A DNA stretch of 25,728 nt from Pseudoramibacter fermentans (GTDB lineage: Bacteria > Bacillota > Clostridia > Eubacteriales > Eubacteriaceae). The notes under the pieces are model-generated. The model did no database searches, was not told where the DNA came from, and was given only the letters and a program-made list of their open reading frames with translations. The position numbers were made by a program, and so were the translations under genes. The DNA is taken from assembly GCA_009493725.1 (NCBI GenBank), contig VOGB01000022.1, positions 1-25,728 on the forward strand, given 5' to 3'. Below, piece by piece: positions 6,421 to 14,858 of this stretch; the first letter of the stretch is position 1, and each line of letters begins with the position of its first letter.

Positions 6421-9105
6421 ATGAATCAAAATGAACGTGCAAGTAGGTACTTAAAAGATGCAAATCTTGAAACTTCAGGCAGGGGGAAATTAAAGATTTT
6501 CTTTGGTTATGCCGCTGGTGTTGGCAAAACTTATTCTATGCTAGCAGAAGCACAGGACTTGAAGCAGGAGGGCCAGGATGTCATTATTGGATACCTTGAG
6601 GATCATGGCAGGGCAGATACACGCAATCTTGCTAGGGGGTTAGAATCAATCCCTGTAAAAAAAGAATCCTATAAGGGAATGTATCTTCAAGAATTCAATC
6701 TCGATGGTGCACTGGAACGACATCCACAGACAATTTTAGTTGATGAGTTAGCACATACAAATACGAAAAAAAGTCGCCATTTGAAACGTTATCAAGACAT
6801 TCAGGAATTACTTACTGCTGGTATCAATGTTTATACAACGCTAAATGTTCAACATCTAGAAAGCCTGCACGATATAATTTTTGAACAATTAAACGTTGAT
6901 ATTCAAGAACGAGTACCAGATTATATATTTGATATGGCAAATCAGGTCAAGTTAATTGATATCGAACCCAATGATCTGATCAATAGACTTAAAATTGGAA
7001 AAATATATGCTAGAAATCATATAAGGCAAGCATTAGCTAATTTTTTTAAATCTGAAAATCTTACTACGTTAAGAGAACTTGCATTGAGGAAAATGACTTT
7101 AAGATTGGCTACCAACTCAAAGGTAGGTACTGATCGGCTACTAGTCTGTTTATCCGGATCTAAGAGTAATGAACGTGTCATTCGTTCTGCTGCACAAATG
7201 GCTCAAGCTTTTAATAGTGACTTCATTGCGGTTTATGTTAAGAACAATCAGTTTAATAAATGGGAGGAAAACTTAAATAATAACATTAGCCTTGCCCATC
7301 AACTAGGTGCAAAGGTTATTAAATTGCAGGGTGAGAACCCAGCTCTGCAAATTACAGAGTATGCCAAAGAAAGCAGCGTAACCAAAATTGTACTTGGGGC
7401 TAGTCCTTATAAAAAAATATGGCCAACACGATCTACACTTGTGTATCAAATAGGACATCTGTTACCAGAAGTTGATGAGTATGTAATTAATAGTGCTAAA
7501 ACTAATTTGAATCAAGTCCAACATTTAAATGGTACATTTTTAACCCATTTTAAAGGTTCACTTAGTAAGTCTGGCTCTAAGCGCATGGCTAAAAATATGC
7601 TAATGATTTCAAGTATTATTTTGGGAAGCACAGTGGTTGGAGAACTATTAATATTTGCACAAGTACCATTGGTAAATGTCGTTTTGGTTTATATGTTAGG
7701 GATCATGCTCTGCGCAATTAACCTAAAAGATCAAGTATATGGATTCTTATCAGCTTTTTTAGCAGTAATTAGTTTCAATTTATTTTTTACCAAACCCTAT
7801 TTTTCTCTTAGTAGTAGTCCAGTTTACTTGTTGACATTTTTTTTAATGCTACTAGTTTCAATAATCAGTAATTATTGGACACTAAAATTGAAGCACCAAG
7901 TTCAATATAACTCTAACCGTGTCTACCAAACAGAGGTGCTGTTGGAAACTATTCGTAAATTGCAACAAGCCAAATTATCAACCGATATTATTGACACGAC
8001 TGTTCAACAACTACAAAAAATTTATAGTGCTACAATGGTCTTTTATGAATGCCAGGATTCTAAGTTACTGCAACCTAAAATTTATCTGTTAAACCAAAGC
8101 CAGAGCTCTTTTTATGAGTTTTCCAGTGATAACGAGAAAGCCATTGCAACCTGGGCATTCAAGAATGGTCAAGAAGCTGGATTAACTACTAATACTTTAC
8201 CACAAGCAAAGTGTTTATATTTACCTATTTTTGGAAATTCCCCTTCATCAGTTGTTGCGGTTATAGGCTTAGCAATAAATTCAAAACGATCTTTGGAAAT
8301 ATTTGATCGTAATTTAATTATTTCGATATTGGATGAATGTGGTCAAGCCTTATCAAGGATGAGAATCCTAAATGAAAAAAGAAAAGCTGAAATTAAATCG
8401 CATCAGGAAAAACTCAGGGCTAACTTGCTACGAGGAATCTCCCATGATTTACGAACACCGTTAACAAATATTTCTGGTAGTGCAGATATATTGAAACGAG
8501 AAGGAAATAAGCTTAGTGATGTTGAGAAGTATACATTATATGAATCAATATTTAATGACTCTTCATGGTTAATTAGTCTAGTGGAGAATCTATTGGCAAT
8601 GACTCGTTTAGAGAGTAGTCTTCAAGTACGTCATTCTCCAGAGTTAATTGATGATATTATTCAAGAATCTTTGCAACATCTTAGCCCAGGATTTGAAGAT
8701 CATAAGATTACCGTTAACTTGTCTGATCCATTATTAATGGTCATGGCTGACGCACACTTAATTACCCAAGTCATTATTAATATAGTTAACAATGCTATTC
8801 AACACACACCGGAAAAAACCAAAATTTCGATTAGAATTTTTCAAAAGAATACCAATCAAGTCCAATTTGAGATTTCAAATAACGGACCAAAATTAACTAA
8901 TGGTGATCTGGCTCACCTATTTGGACTGTTTTACACTGGCAAACAAAAGCAACCATTAAGGGCTCAAAGAGGGCTTGGAATTGGCTTATCATTGTGTAAA
9001 TCTATTATTGAAGCTTATGATGGTAATATTTGGGCTAAAAATTTAAATAACGGCGTATGTTTTTACTTTACTTTACCTATTTGGAGCAAAAAAAATGAAA
9101 AATAG
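6421..9105 (+). CDS. kdpD: KdpD, potassium/osmotic sensor histidine kinase
   Basis: The protein has 894 residues, the usual KdpD length. Domains in order are an N-terminal KdpD domain with Walker A GYAAGVGKT (29-37) and Walker B VDE (107-109), a universal-stress-protein domain (about 238-365), four membrane spans (about 392-485), a GAF-like region, a HisKA box ISHDLRTPLTNISG with phospho-accepting H675, and an HATPase domain (NNAIQHTP, GLGIGLSLCKSI). It phosphorylates KdpE in response to low K+ or turgor. The USP segment reads C243-x-S245-x-S247, then 20 residues, then FIAVY, close to the c-di-AMP-binding motif of S. aureus KdpD. GGAGGG precedes the ATG. It overlaps kdpE by 11 bases. Confidence 0.96.
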   Translation: MNQNERASRYLKDANLETSGRGKLKIFFGYAAGVGKTYSMLAEAQDLKQEGQDVIIGYLEDHGRADTRNLARGLESIPVKKESYKGMYLQEFNLDGALERHPQTILVDELAHTNTKKSRHLKRYQDIQELLTAGINVYTTLNVQHLESLHDIIFEQLNVDIQERVPDYIFDMANQVKLIDIEPNDLINRLKIGKIYARNHIRQALANFFKSENLTTLRELALRKMTLRLATNSKVGTDRLLVCLSGSKSNERVIRSAAQMAQAFNSDFIAVYVKNNQFNKWEENLNNNISLAHQLGAKVIKLQGENPALQITEYAKESSVTKIVLGASPYKKIWPTRSTLVYQIGHLLPEVDEYVINSAKTNLNQVQHLNGTFLTHFKGSLSKSGSKRMAKNMLMISSIILGSTVVGELLIFAQVPLVNVVLVYMLGIMLCAINLKDQVYGFLSAFLAVISFNLFFTKPYFSLSSSPVYLLTFFLMLLVSIISNYWTLKLKHQVQYNSNRVYQTEVLLETIRKLQQAKLSTDIIDTTVQQLQKIYSATMVFYECQDSKLLQPKIYLLNQSQSSFYEFSSDNEKAIATWAFKNGQEAGLTTNTLPQAKCLYLPIFGNSPSSVVAVIGLAINSKRSLEIFDRNLIISILDECGQALSRMRILNEKRKAEIKSHQEKLRANLLRGISHDLRTPLTNISGSADILKREGNKLSDVEKYTLYESIFNDSSWLISLVENLLAMTRLESSLQVRHSPELIDDIIQESLQHLSPGFEDHKITVNLSDPLLMVMADAHLITQVIINIVNNAIQHTPEKTKISIRIFQKNTNQVQFEISNNGPKLTNGDLAHLFGLFYTGKQKQPLRAQRGLGIGLSLCKSIIEAYDGNIWAKNLNNGVCFYFTLPIWSKKNEK

Positions 9106-9796
9106 AATTTTGATTGTCGAAGATGATCCAGAAGTAGCTCGATTAATACAAATGACATTAAGATCCGCAGATTATAAGTATGGCATAGCTAGAAATGGCA
9201 ATACAACGCTCCAATTTATTCCAATTTTTCAACCAGATGTACTTTTACTTGATCTAATGTTACCCGATATGGATGGGATGGACATTATTAAGCAAATACG
9301 AGCTGCCAACAATAATATACCTATTATTGTTATTTCAGCACGTGATGAGGACGCCGACAAAGTGCAGGCTCTAGATTTGGGTGCTGATGATTATTTAACA
9401 AAACCCTTTTCTATTGATGAATTACTGGCTAGAATTCGTGTTTCCTTGAGAAGGACTAACATAATATATAACAACGGAAAAACCAATATTAATAATTATT
9501 GTAATGGAGAATTGACTATCAACTTTGATTCACAAACGGTCAAAGTAAACCAAAATGAAATCCATTTAACACCAATCGAATATAAGGTTTTGATTATTCT
9601 TGCTGAAAACACTTCCCGCGTGTTGACACACCGCTATCTGTTGAAAGAGGTCTGGGGGACAGAATCGGTTGAAGATACATCTTCTCTTCGAGTGACCATT
9701 GCAACTTTGCGAAAAAAGATTGAAGTTAATACTCAGAATCAGTATATTAAAACACACATTGGAGTCGGTTATCAGATGGTTCAACTAGATAGTTAA
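9095..9796 (+). CDS. kdpE: KdpE, OmpR-family response regulator of kdpFABC
   Basis: The protein has 233 residues. The receiver domain (1-120) has an acidic pocket at E9/D10/D11, phospho-acceptor D53 in VLLLDLMLPDMDG, and the conserved lysine in LTKPF. The C-terminal winged-helix domain has LTPIEYKVL and DTSSLRVTIATLRKKIE and ends IKTHIGVGYQMV. Its role is to activate kdp transcription after phosphorylation by KdpD. GGAG lies 8 bases before the ATG, inside the end of kdpD, giving coupled translation. Its probable target is the TTAACA array at 1203-1250. Intact. Confidence 0.95.
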   Translation: MKNRILIVEDDPEVARLIQMTLRSADYKYGIARNGNTTLQFIPIFQPDVLLLDLMLPDMDGMDIIKQIRAANNNIPIIVISARDEDADKVQALDLGADDYLTKPFSIDELLARIRVSLRRTNIIYNNGKTNINNYCNGELTINFDSQTVKVNQNEIHLTPIEYKVLIILAENTSRVLTHRYLLKEVWGTESVEDTSSLRVTIATLRKKIEVNTQNQYIKTHIGVGYQMVQLDS

Positions 9797-9809
9797 GAAT
9801 AGAAGACCC

Positions 9810-9846
9810 ATAATTTATGGTTTCAATCAGTATATCGTAAATTATG
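9810..9846. repeat. 9-bp inverted repeat after kdpE
   Basis: CATAATTTA (9810-9818) and TAAATTATG (9838-9846) are perfect complements with a 19-base loop. The AT-rich stem has no T tail, which argues against an efficient terminator. It may be weakly terminating or an operator between kdpE and kup. Confidence 0.35.
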
Positions 9847-9887
9847 AACTTCTTTAAAGTGATTTCATTATGATGTATATGGCATAG

Positions 9888-9916
9888 TTGCTTTTCTTCG
9901 TGTTTAGGCTTACTAT
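9888..9916 (+). promoter_or_regulatory. Candidate kup promoter
   Basis: TTGCTT (9888-9893), exactly 17 bases, then TACTAT (9911-9916), about 45 bases before the kup ATG. This suggests kup can be transcribed separately from kdpDE. Confidence 0.5.
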
Positions 9917-9961
9917 TTTTCAGTGCCATATTTCAAGAAATGACTTTGGAGGCAAGTAATT

Positions 9962-11998
9962 ATGAATAAGCAACTAGAACGTGTTTCTTTTGCGGGGGCA
10001 CTTGTTACTTTAGGAATTGTGTACGGTGATATTGGCACTTCACCATTGTATGTTATGAATGCATTGATTGGTGACGCCGGTAAAATGGGAAATATTTCTC
10101 CCGATTACGTGATTGGATCGATCTCGTTGATTTTTTGGACATTAATGATCATTACAACGTTGAAGTATGTTGTCATTGCAATGCAAGCCGATAATAAGCG
10201 TGAGGGCGGAATTTTTGCTTTATATGCATTGGTTCGAAAAAATTCAAAATGGTTAATTTGGCCAGCCTTGATTGGTGGGGCGGCCATTTTGGCCGATGGA
10301 ACATTAACTCCTGCAGTAACTGTGACTTCAGCCATTGAGGGATTAAAAAAACAACACCTTGGCCCTGTGGTGTTTAGTAATTCTCAACATAACGTCTTGA
10401 TTATCACAACAGTTGTTCTACTCGTATTATTTATGATTCAACGTTTTGGAACAGGTGTGATTGGGAAATCCTTTGGACCAGTGATGATTTTATGGTTTGG
10501 CTTTTTGGCTGTCTTTGGAATCGTTAATCTAATCAATTATCCAATGATATTGAAGGCTATTTCTCCTTATTATGCAATTAGGATACTATTCAGTCCAGTT
10601 AACAAAGTGGGAATCTTTATACTTGGAAGTATCTTTTTGGCAACCACAGGAGCAGAGGCTTTATATTCCGATATGGGTCACGTTGGCAAGCAGAATATTT
10701 ATGTAACATGGCCACTAGTATATAGTACCCTATTTTTAAATTACTTAGGTCAGGGTGCTTGGATAATTAGACATGCAGGTGATACTGCTTACAGGAACTT
10801 ATCGAACTTAAATCCCTTTTATGAAATGCTCCCCGGAACTTGGCGCCTAGTTGGCATTTTGCTAGCCACACTCGCTGCAATTATTGCCTCTCAAGCGTTG
10901 ATTACGGGTTCTTACACTTTAGTCGATGAAGCAATTGGCTTAAAATTTTTACCTAGAATGGTTATTAGACATCCAAGTAATATAAAAAATCAAATTTATA
11001 TTGCAACTGTTAACTGGATACTATGTATAATAACAATTAGTGTAGTCTGGTTCTTTGGTAGTTCACAAAAAATGGAGGCCGCGTATGGTTTAGCGATCAC
11101 TATTACCATGCTTATGACTACTGTGCTTTTGCATGAATTCTTAAAGAAACACCTGGCTAAGGGAACAGCACTTATAATTGCCTTGTTTTTTGGTTTTATT
11201 GAGTTAATCTTTCTAATTTCAAGTTTGGTTAAGTTTATTCATGGCGGTTATGTTACGTTAACAATCATGTTGGGCATTCTTTATATTATGTGGCTTTGGT
11301 ACTTTGGAAATAAACGAAGAGAACATTATGAGAAAGAAAGCGAGTATGTTTCACTTCTTGACTATCGTGATCAACTCTCTAAATTAAGCGCAGACAATAC
11401 AGTACCTTTGTTCACGACTAACTTAGTGTATATGACTAAAATTAAGGGTGATTACCAAATTAAGCGTAGTACCATGTATTCTATTCTCGACAGACAACCT
11501 AAAAGAGCTAAAGTTTATTGGTTTGTTACAGTCAATGAAACCAATGCACCTTATGAAAGTAATTATACAGTTGATTTACTTGAGACGCATAATGTTGTTA
11601 ACGTTCAATTTTACTTAGGGTTTAGGAAATCTCAATCCGTTAGTGTCTATTTACATCAAGTTGTAAATCATCTAGTGGAACAAGGTATTTTAGAACCACA
11701 AATACCCACGTATTCAACAGAGCGACAACGGAAAGTCGGCGACTTTAAGTTTGTTATTATAAAGGAACAACCAGCAGATTTAATTGTCAATGATAAGTTA
11801 AGCTCGTTAGATAGAAGATTGATTGGCGGGCGCATCTATTTGCAGAAAATTACGGCCTCACCTATTTCATGGTATGGTTTGGAGTTTAGCAATGTCATAG
11901 AAGAAAGTTCTCCGTTATTTATTACTCAAGATCAGGATCAATACTTAATCCAAAAGAAAATTTATCATCGAGGCAGATTAAGTAAGACTGAAAAATGA
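9962..11998 (+). CDS. kup: Kup-family potassium:proton symporter
   Basis: The protein has 678 residues. The amino terminus carries the family signature GIVYGDIGTSPLYV, then ALYALVRK and LADGTLTPAVTVTSAIEGL. About twelve membrane spans fill the first 440 residues, and a soluble C-terminal domain of about 220 residues follows. Kup proteins import K+ with protons, constitutively and with lower affinity than Kdp. In Lactococcus, Kup proteins are targets of c-di-AMP inhibition. GGAGG lies 9 bases before the ATG. The position after kdpDE makes a two-system potassium island: an inducible ATP-driven pump and a proton-coupled symporter. Intact. Confidence 0.95.
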   Translation: MNKQLERVSFAGALVTLGIVYGDIGTSPLYVMNALIGDAGKMGNISPDYVIGSISLIFWTLMIITTLKYVVIAMQADNKREGGIFALYALVRKNSKWLIWPALIGGAAILADGTLTPAVTVTSAIEGLKKQHLGPVVFSNSQHNVLIITTVVLLVLFMIQRFGTGVIGKSFGPVMILWFGFLAVFGIVNLINYPMILKAISPYYAIRILFSPVNKVGIFILGSIFLATTGAEALYSDMGHVGKQNIYVTWPLVYSTLFLNYLGQGAWIIRHAGDTAYRNLSNLNPFYEMLPGTWRLVGILLATLAAIIASQALITGSYTLVDEAIGLKFLPRMVIRHPSNIKNQIYIATVNWILCIITISVVWFFGSSQKMEAAYGLAITITMLMTTVLLHEFLKKHLAKGTALIIALFFGFIELIFLISSLVKFIHGGYVTLTIMLGILYIMWLWYFGNKRREHYEKESEYVSLLDYRDQLSKLSADNTVPLFTTNLVYMTKIKGDYQIKRSTMYSILDRQPKRAKVYWFVTVNETNAPYESNYTVDLLETHNVVNVQFYLGFRKSQSVSVYLHQVVNHLVEQGILEPQIPTYSTERQRKVGDFKFVIIKEQPADLIVNDKLSSLDRRLIGGRIYLQKITASPISWYGLEFSNVIEESSPLFITQDQDQYLIQKKIYHRGRLSKTEK

Positions 11999-12178
11999 GT
12001 ATGCAGTAGTTTAAGTGCAACAACTAAGTTAGAAAAATTATATTTAGTTTTAGGTAGATTGTAAAATTAACCTTCAATGCATATTAATAATATTTCTAAC
12101 GTTCATAATGAGTTTGAATCAATTTATTATAATAAGAATTATAAATAGTTTATCGACAGATTTTAGAGTTTCTATTAA
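11999..12178. other. AT-rich intergenic stretch, nothing recognised
   Basis: Together with the pseudogene that follows, about 380 bases here lack an intact gene. This first part is strongly AT-rich. It shows no ORF, no GC-rich terminator for kup and no clear promoter. Confidence 0.5.
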
Positions 12179-12334
12179 CCCGAGCCAATCAACGATGCTG
12201 CTAAACCGGTTCAGGCTGGTAAAACAGAGGCTACTAATTTTGTAGATCAATGGTTGCCTCGAACTGATGAAACTGACCAACGACATATGACACTGAGGGG
12301 CTTATTACTATTAGCCATGAGTAGTTTGTTATAA
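12179..12334 (+). pseudogene. Remnant of the C-terminus of an LPxTD-type sortase-anchored surface protein
   Basis: In frame, a segment rich in K, A, T and V leads into WLPRTDETDQRH, then a hydrophobic run GLLLLAMSSLL and a stop. That order (linker, LPxT-acidic motif, membrane span, end) is the cell-wall sorting signal; LPxTDE variants are common in lactobacilli. The fragment starts right after an in-frame stop (12176-12178), has no start codon or ribosome site, and lacks the basic tail after the span. It is a leftover of a chromosomal-type surface protein gene. The reading rests on about 50 codons. Confidence 0.6.
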
Positions 12335-12381
12335 CTCTTCGGAATGACTCAGCGGCAGTACAAAGAATAGGATGATATTAT

Positions 12382-12819
12382 ATGGTAAATCATCAGCAAA
12401 TTAAGAACCAGTTTGAGAGCTTAACAACCCTACAAGCTATTCAGAAACAGGCATACCAGATGTTAATGCAAGGGCTGGCCACAACTGGTTTCTCAATGCG
12501 TGAGTGGGGAATATTAGTCTATCTTGAACAACACGGACAAGCCACTGCTAGTGAATTAGCTGATGCGTTCATGGTTACGCGCACACTAATTTCCAGAAAC
12601 ACTTGGCGACTGATTCAAGATAATTTAATTCAATCACAAGTAAATCAAACTGATCGACGAATTGTGCGGCTAACCTTGACTACTAATGGCCAAGAAACTG
12701 TCCAAAGGAGCGTTCGGCAAGTGCAAGCAAATTTAAAAACTTTCAACCAAAGTCACGATTTGGAGAAGTTGACTAAACAAGTGGAAACTTTGTCACAACA
12801 ACTGGCTAAGATAAATTAA
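12382..12819 (+). CDS. MarR-family transcriptional regulator
   Basis: The protein has 145 residues with a winged helix-turn-helix in the middle: REWGILVYLEQHGQATASEL, the recognition-helix region FMVTRTLISRNTWRLIQ, and the wing QTDRRIVRLTLT. Helical dimerisation ends flank it. MarR proteins are usually repressors of neighbouring efflux or stress genes and respond to small ligands. The nearest such gene, an efflux permease fragment at 15523, is broken and lies beyond an IS, so the original target may be lost. AGGATG precedes the ATG with long spacing. Effector and target unknown. Confidence 0.8.
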   Translation: MVNHQQIKNQFESLTTLQAIQKQAYQMLMQGLATTGFSMREWGILVYLEQHGQATASELADAFMVTRTLISRNTWRLIQDNLIQSQVNQTDRRIVRLTLTTNGQETVQRSVRQVQANLKTFNQSHDLEKLTKQVETLSQQLAKIN

Positions 12820-12875
12820 AAGTTTTTCAAAGTAAGTAAAGCCTGAATAATCTCTACTTTTAAAATTTGTATGAT

Positions 12876-12905
12876 TTGGTCCTTTTGAGGGCCATCTTTT
12901 ATCTT
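12876..12905 (+). terminator. Weak terminator after the marR-type gene
   Basis: TGGTCC and GGGCCA form a 6-bp stem (one G-U) around TTTTGA, followed by TCTTTTATCTTTT. The rest of the spacer up to the transposase gene (13053) shows only an AGGGGTT/AACCCCT inverted repeat and no gene. Confidence 0.45.
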
Positions 12906-13053
12906 TTCAGTCACTTTTGATTGCTGACAAAACTTAACTGGTCACTAACCGTCACATTTTGAGGGGTTAGGGGCTTTATCCAGCTGCTGAAGGCATGCCA
13001 AATAAACCCCTTTAAAATTCTAAATTTTTTAAGCCACGTTTAGTTGCTTTAGC

Positions 13054-14346
13054 CTATAATTGTTGGATATTCAGGAGAATCCGCTTGAAAAGCCCTTGAT
13101 ACACGTGGGTCGCACTTAATTTCAACTGAATTCGACGGGCCGTATGGACCACTTTCCCAGCCACTTTTAAGAGATACTTGCGAATCGTTTCAATTCGAAA
13201 GGCTTGTTGGGCCTTAGGAAAAGTTAGGCGACGCATTAAATTGACCACGTTGTACGCCAGCTCACTCATTAAGGTCCGCAATTCGTTTTTTAACAGCGTC
13301 GCACTGTCAGTTTTATCCATCGCAAAGCCGGTTTTAGCTTCTTTAATGAAGTTCTCCATCGTGCCCCGTCGCCGATAAATCTGAAACACGGCGGCCGCTG
13401 GTACGGCTGAACTTAAGTTGGTAATGACGAAGGTGTAGTCAAATAACAGCTGGCCGGGCGTTAATTTAGCTTCGACGCAAACGCGGCGCGCGGTTGGCCA
13501 GCTTTGGGCCTGATAAGTCAGCTCAAAGTAAACCGTTTGCGGCTGATCCCAGCTGTGATCATCATACTGAATTCGCGCTTCCGCTTGACGCTCCAAGACG
13601 GCATTGGTCTTTAAGCGAATCACGTAGTTCATGGCTTGCGCTTCACAAAAATCATAGAGTTCCGGCGTCGCAAACCCGCTATCGGCCCGACAGAAAAGGT
13701 CGGTCACTGGAACCGATTGTTGGTAATGCTCGATTAATGGCCGGATAAACTCCACGACCCCCGTCGAAGTATAGACGTTGCCCGGTCGCAATTTAACCTC
13801 TAAAAAATCACCGGTTTGACCGTCAAAAGCCACGATTGGATGCTGCCCCCAGCAGCCGTAATGGGAATTGTAGGCCACCCCTTCCTGGTGACCGAAGGCC
13901 TCATAATAGGTTGAATCCAGATCTAAAATTAGCGTTTGTTGATTGGTTTGTCGACGGCCAAGATCAAGCAGGGCTTGGTTAGCGCACCGCATGCCGGCTA
14001 AAGTTGCCGGGGTCGCCCGCTTTAGCAGGGCCGAAAGTGAGGACTGTTGGGCAACCTGCGGTAAACAGAGTTGAAAACCCGGATCCTTCGCCAATTGATT
14101 GGCGGCGCAATCCGCCCGATAACCCGCAATGAGTTGCAGCAGCCACTGATGCAGTAACTGACCATTGCTATGCTGCCAGTACTTACGCTGATCATTAAAG
14201 GGTACCTGCGCCAGCAGTTGATCCAAGTGAGTTTTATTAATGAATTCTTGAACTAAGACTAAGCCGCTATCCGACGTTAACGTGCCACCAGTATGCGAAA
14301 CATCAATTTTAGAGTTGAATTGTAACGGAATTTTCGATAAAGTCAT
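13054..14346 (-). CDS. IS1380-family transposase
   Basis: The 430-residue DDE transposase looks full-length. The catalytic triad can be placed at D142/D144 (LDLDSTYYEAFG), D222 (FCRADSGF) and E331 (RRRGTMENFIKEAK); the last block is typical of IS1380. The ribosome site AGAGAGGACTCC lies just upstream on the minus strand. Base composition is clearly GC-richer than the surrounding genes, pointing to recent arrival from another host. I could not match terminal inverted repeats on the two sides by eye, so the element's boundaries are not given. It separates the marR gene from the resolvase region. Confidence 0.88.
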   Translation of the reverse strand: MTLSKIPLQFNSKIDVSHTGGTLTSDSGLVLVQEFINKTHLDQLLAQVPFNDQRKYWQHSNGQLLHQWLLQLIAGYRADCAANQLAKDPGFQLCLPQVAQQSSLSALLKRATPATLAGMRCANQALLDLGRRQTNQQTLILDLDSTYYEAFGHQEGVAYNSHYGCWGQHPIVAFDGQTGDFLEVKLRPGNVYTSTGVVEFIRPLIEHYQQSVPVTDLFCRADSGFATPELYDFCEAQAMNYVIRLKTNAVLERQAEARIQYDDHSWDQPQTVYFELTYQAQSWPTARRVCVEAKLTPGQLLFDYTFVITNLSSAVPAAAVFQIYRRRGTMENFIKEAKTGFAMDKTDSATLLKNELRTLMSELAYNVVNLMRRLTFPKAQQAFRIETIRKYLLKVAGKVVHTARRIQLKLSATHVYQGLFKRILLNIQQL

Positions 14347-14405
14347 TAGAGAGGACTCCTTTTGTTGGTTTTTTCTGATAAATTTAATTTAACAGATCGG
14401 AGTCA

Positions 14406-14430
14406 TTTTTTCACCCAATGGGTGAAAAAA
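14406..14430. repeat. Inverted repeat upstream of the IS1380 transposase
   Basis: TTTTTTCACCC (14406-14416) and GGGTGAAAAAA (14420-14430) pair perfectly around AAT. It lies about 60 bases before the transposase start and could be transposase-binding sequence, an operator or part of the IS end. Confidence 0.45.
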
Positions 14431-14475
14431 GCCGCTGCCCAAATCATTAATTTGATCGGGTCAGCGGCCTCTTTT
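14431..14475. terminator. Bidirectional terminator
   Basis: GCCGCTG-CCC and GGG-T-CAGCGGC form a strong stem. A CTCTTTTT tail follows on the plus strand, and a run of six T residues follows on the minus strand. Confidence 0.8.
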
Positions 14476-14520
14476 TATTTTTTTAGAGATTATCTGGGTA
14501 AAGATGCCTTAATGTAAATA

Positions 14521-14566
14521 AAGATCGGTCCGTTAAAACCCTTGGGGTTGAGCAGGCCGGTCTTTT
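14521..14566 (+). terminator. Candidate terminator
   Basis: AAGATCGGTC pairs with the GCCGGTCTT side (14555-14564) as ten pairs including two G-U, with a long loop, then TTTTG. It is an orphan terminator with no upstream gene on this strand, probably a relic of rearrangement. Confidence 0.5.
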
Positions 14567-14760
14567 GTTGAAGTGAAGAAAATTTAAACATTAAGATTAT
14601 TTTTGGCTCGTGACAATAATCATTTTGTATACCCAAGTAATTAATCGAGCGTTGCAAGTGGCAAAGTTTCTCACCATTAAAAAAGCTTAGATATATTTAG
14701 ATACAAATTTTTTGACGTTTTGAATATGTGATAATTAAAGTGTTTAAATGGAACGAACCA

Positions 14761-14792
14761 GGTCACAACTTAACAGTTGTGGCCTCTTTTTT
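14761..14792 (+). terminator. Terminator just upstream of the resolvase gene
   Basis: GGTCACAAC (14761-14769) pairs with GTTGTGGCC (14776-14784), followed by TCTTTTTT. Its right arm overlaps the -35 of the resolvase promoter. Confidence 0.75.
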
Positions 14793-14805
14793 GATGCTGT
14801 ATAAT
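14777..14805 (+). promoter_or_regulatory. Promoter of the serine resolvase gene
   Basis: TTGTGG (14777-14782), 17 bases, then TATAAT (14800-14805), 53 bases before the resolvase ATG. The -35 lies in the arm of the terminator at 14761. Confidence 0.65.
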
Positions 14806-14821
14806 TAAAGGGTTAGAACCG

Positions 14822-14839
14822 TGTCATTACTTAATGACA
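14822..14839. promoter_or_regulatory. Inverted repeat in the resolvase leader, possible operator or resolvase site
   Basis: TGTCATT (14822-14828) and AATGACA (14833-14839) are perfect complements around ACTT. They lie just downstream of the promoter and before the AAGGAG ribosome site. This position fits autoregulation or a recombination subsite; neither is proven. Confidence 0.5.
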
Positions 14840-14858
14840 TAAATAAGGAGAGAAAAAG

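Noticed and set aside
13178..13748. Plus-strand ORFs opposite the IS1380 transposase
   Set aside because: Shadow frames caused by the GC-rich codons of the transposase, with no start signals.
12906..14480. Terminal inverted repeats of the IS1380 element
   Set aside because: Several partial matches (for example GGCTTT-type blocks on both sides) were tried, but none was long or well placed enough to define the ends.
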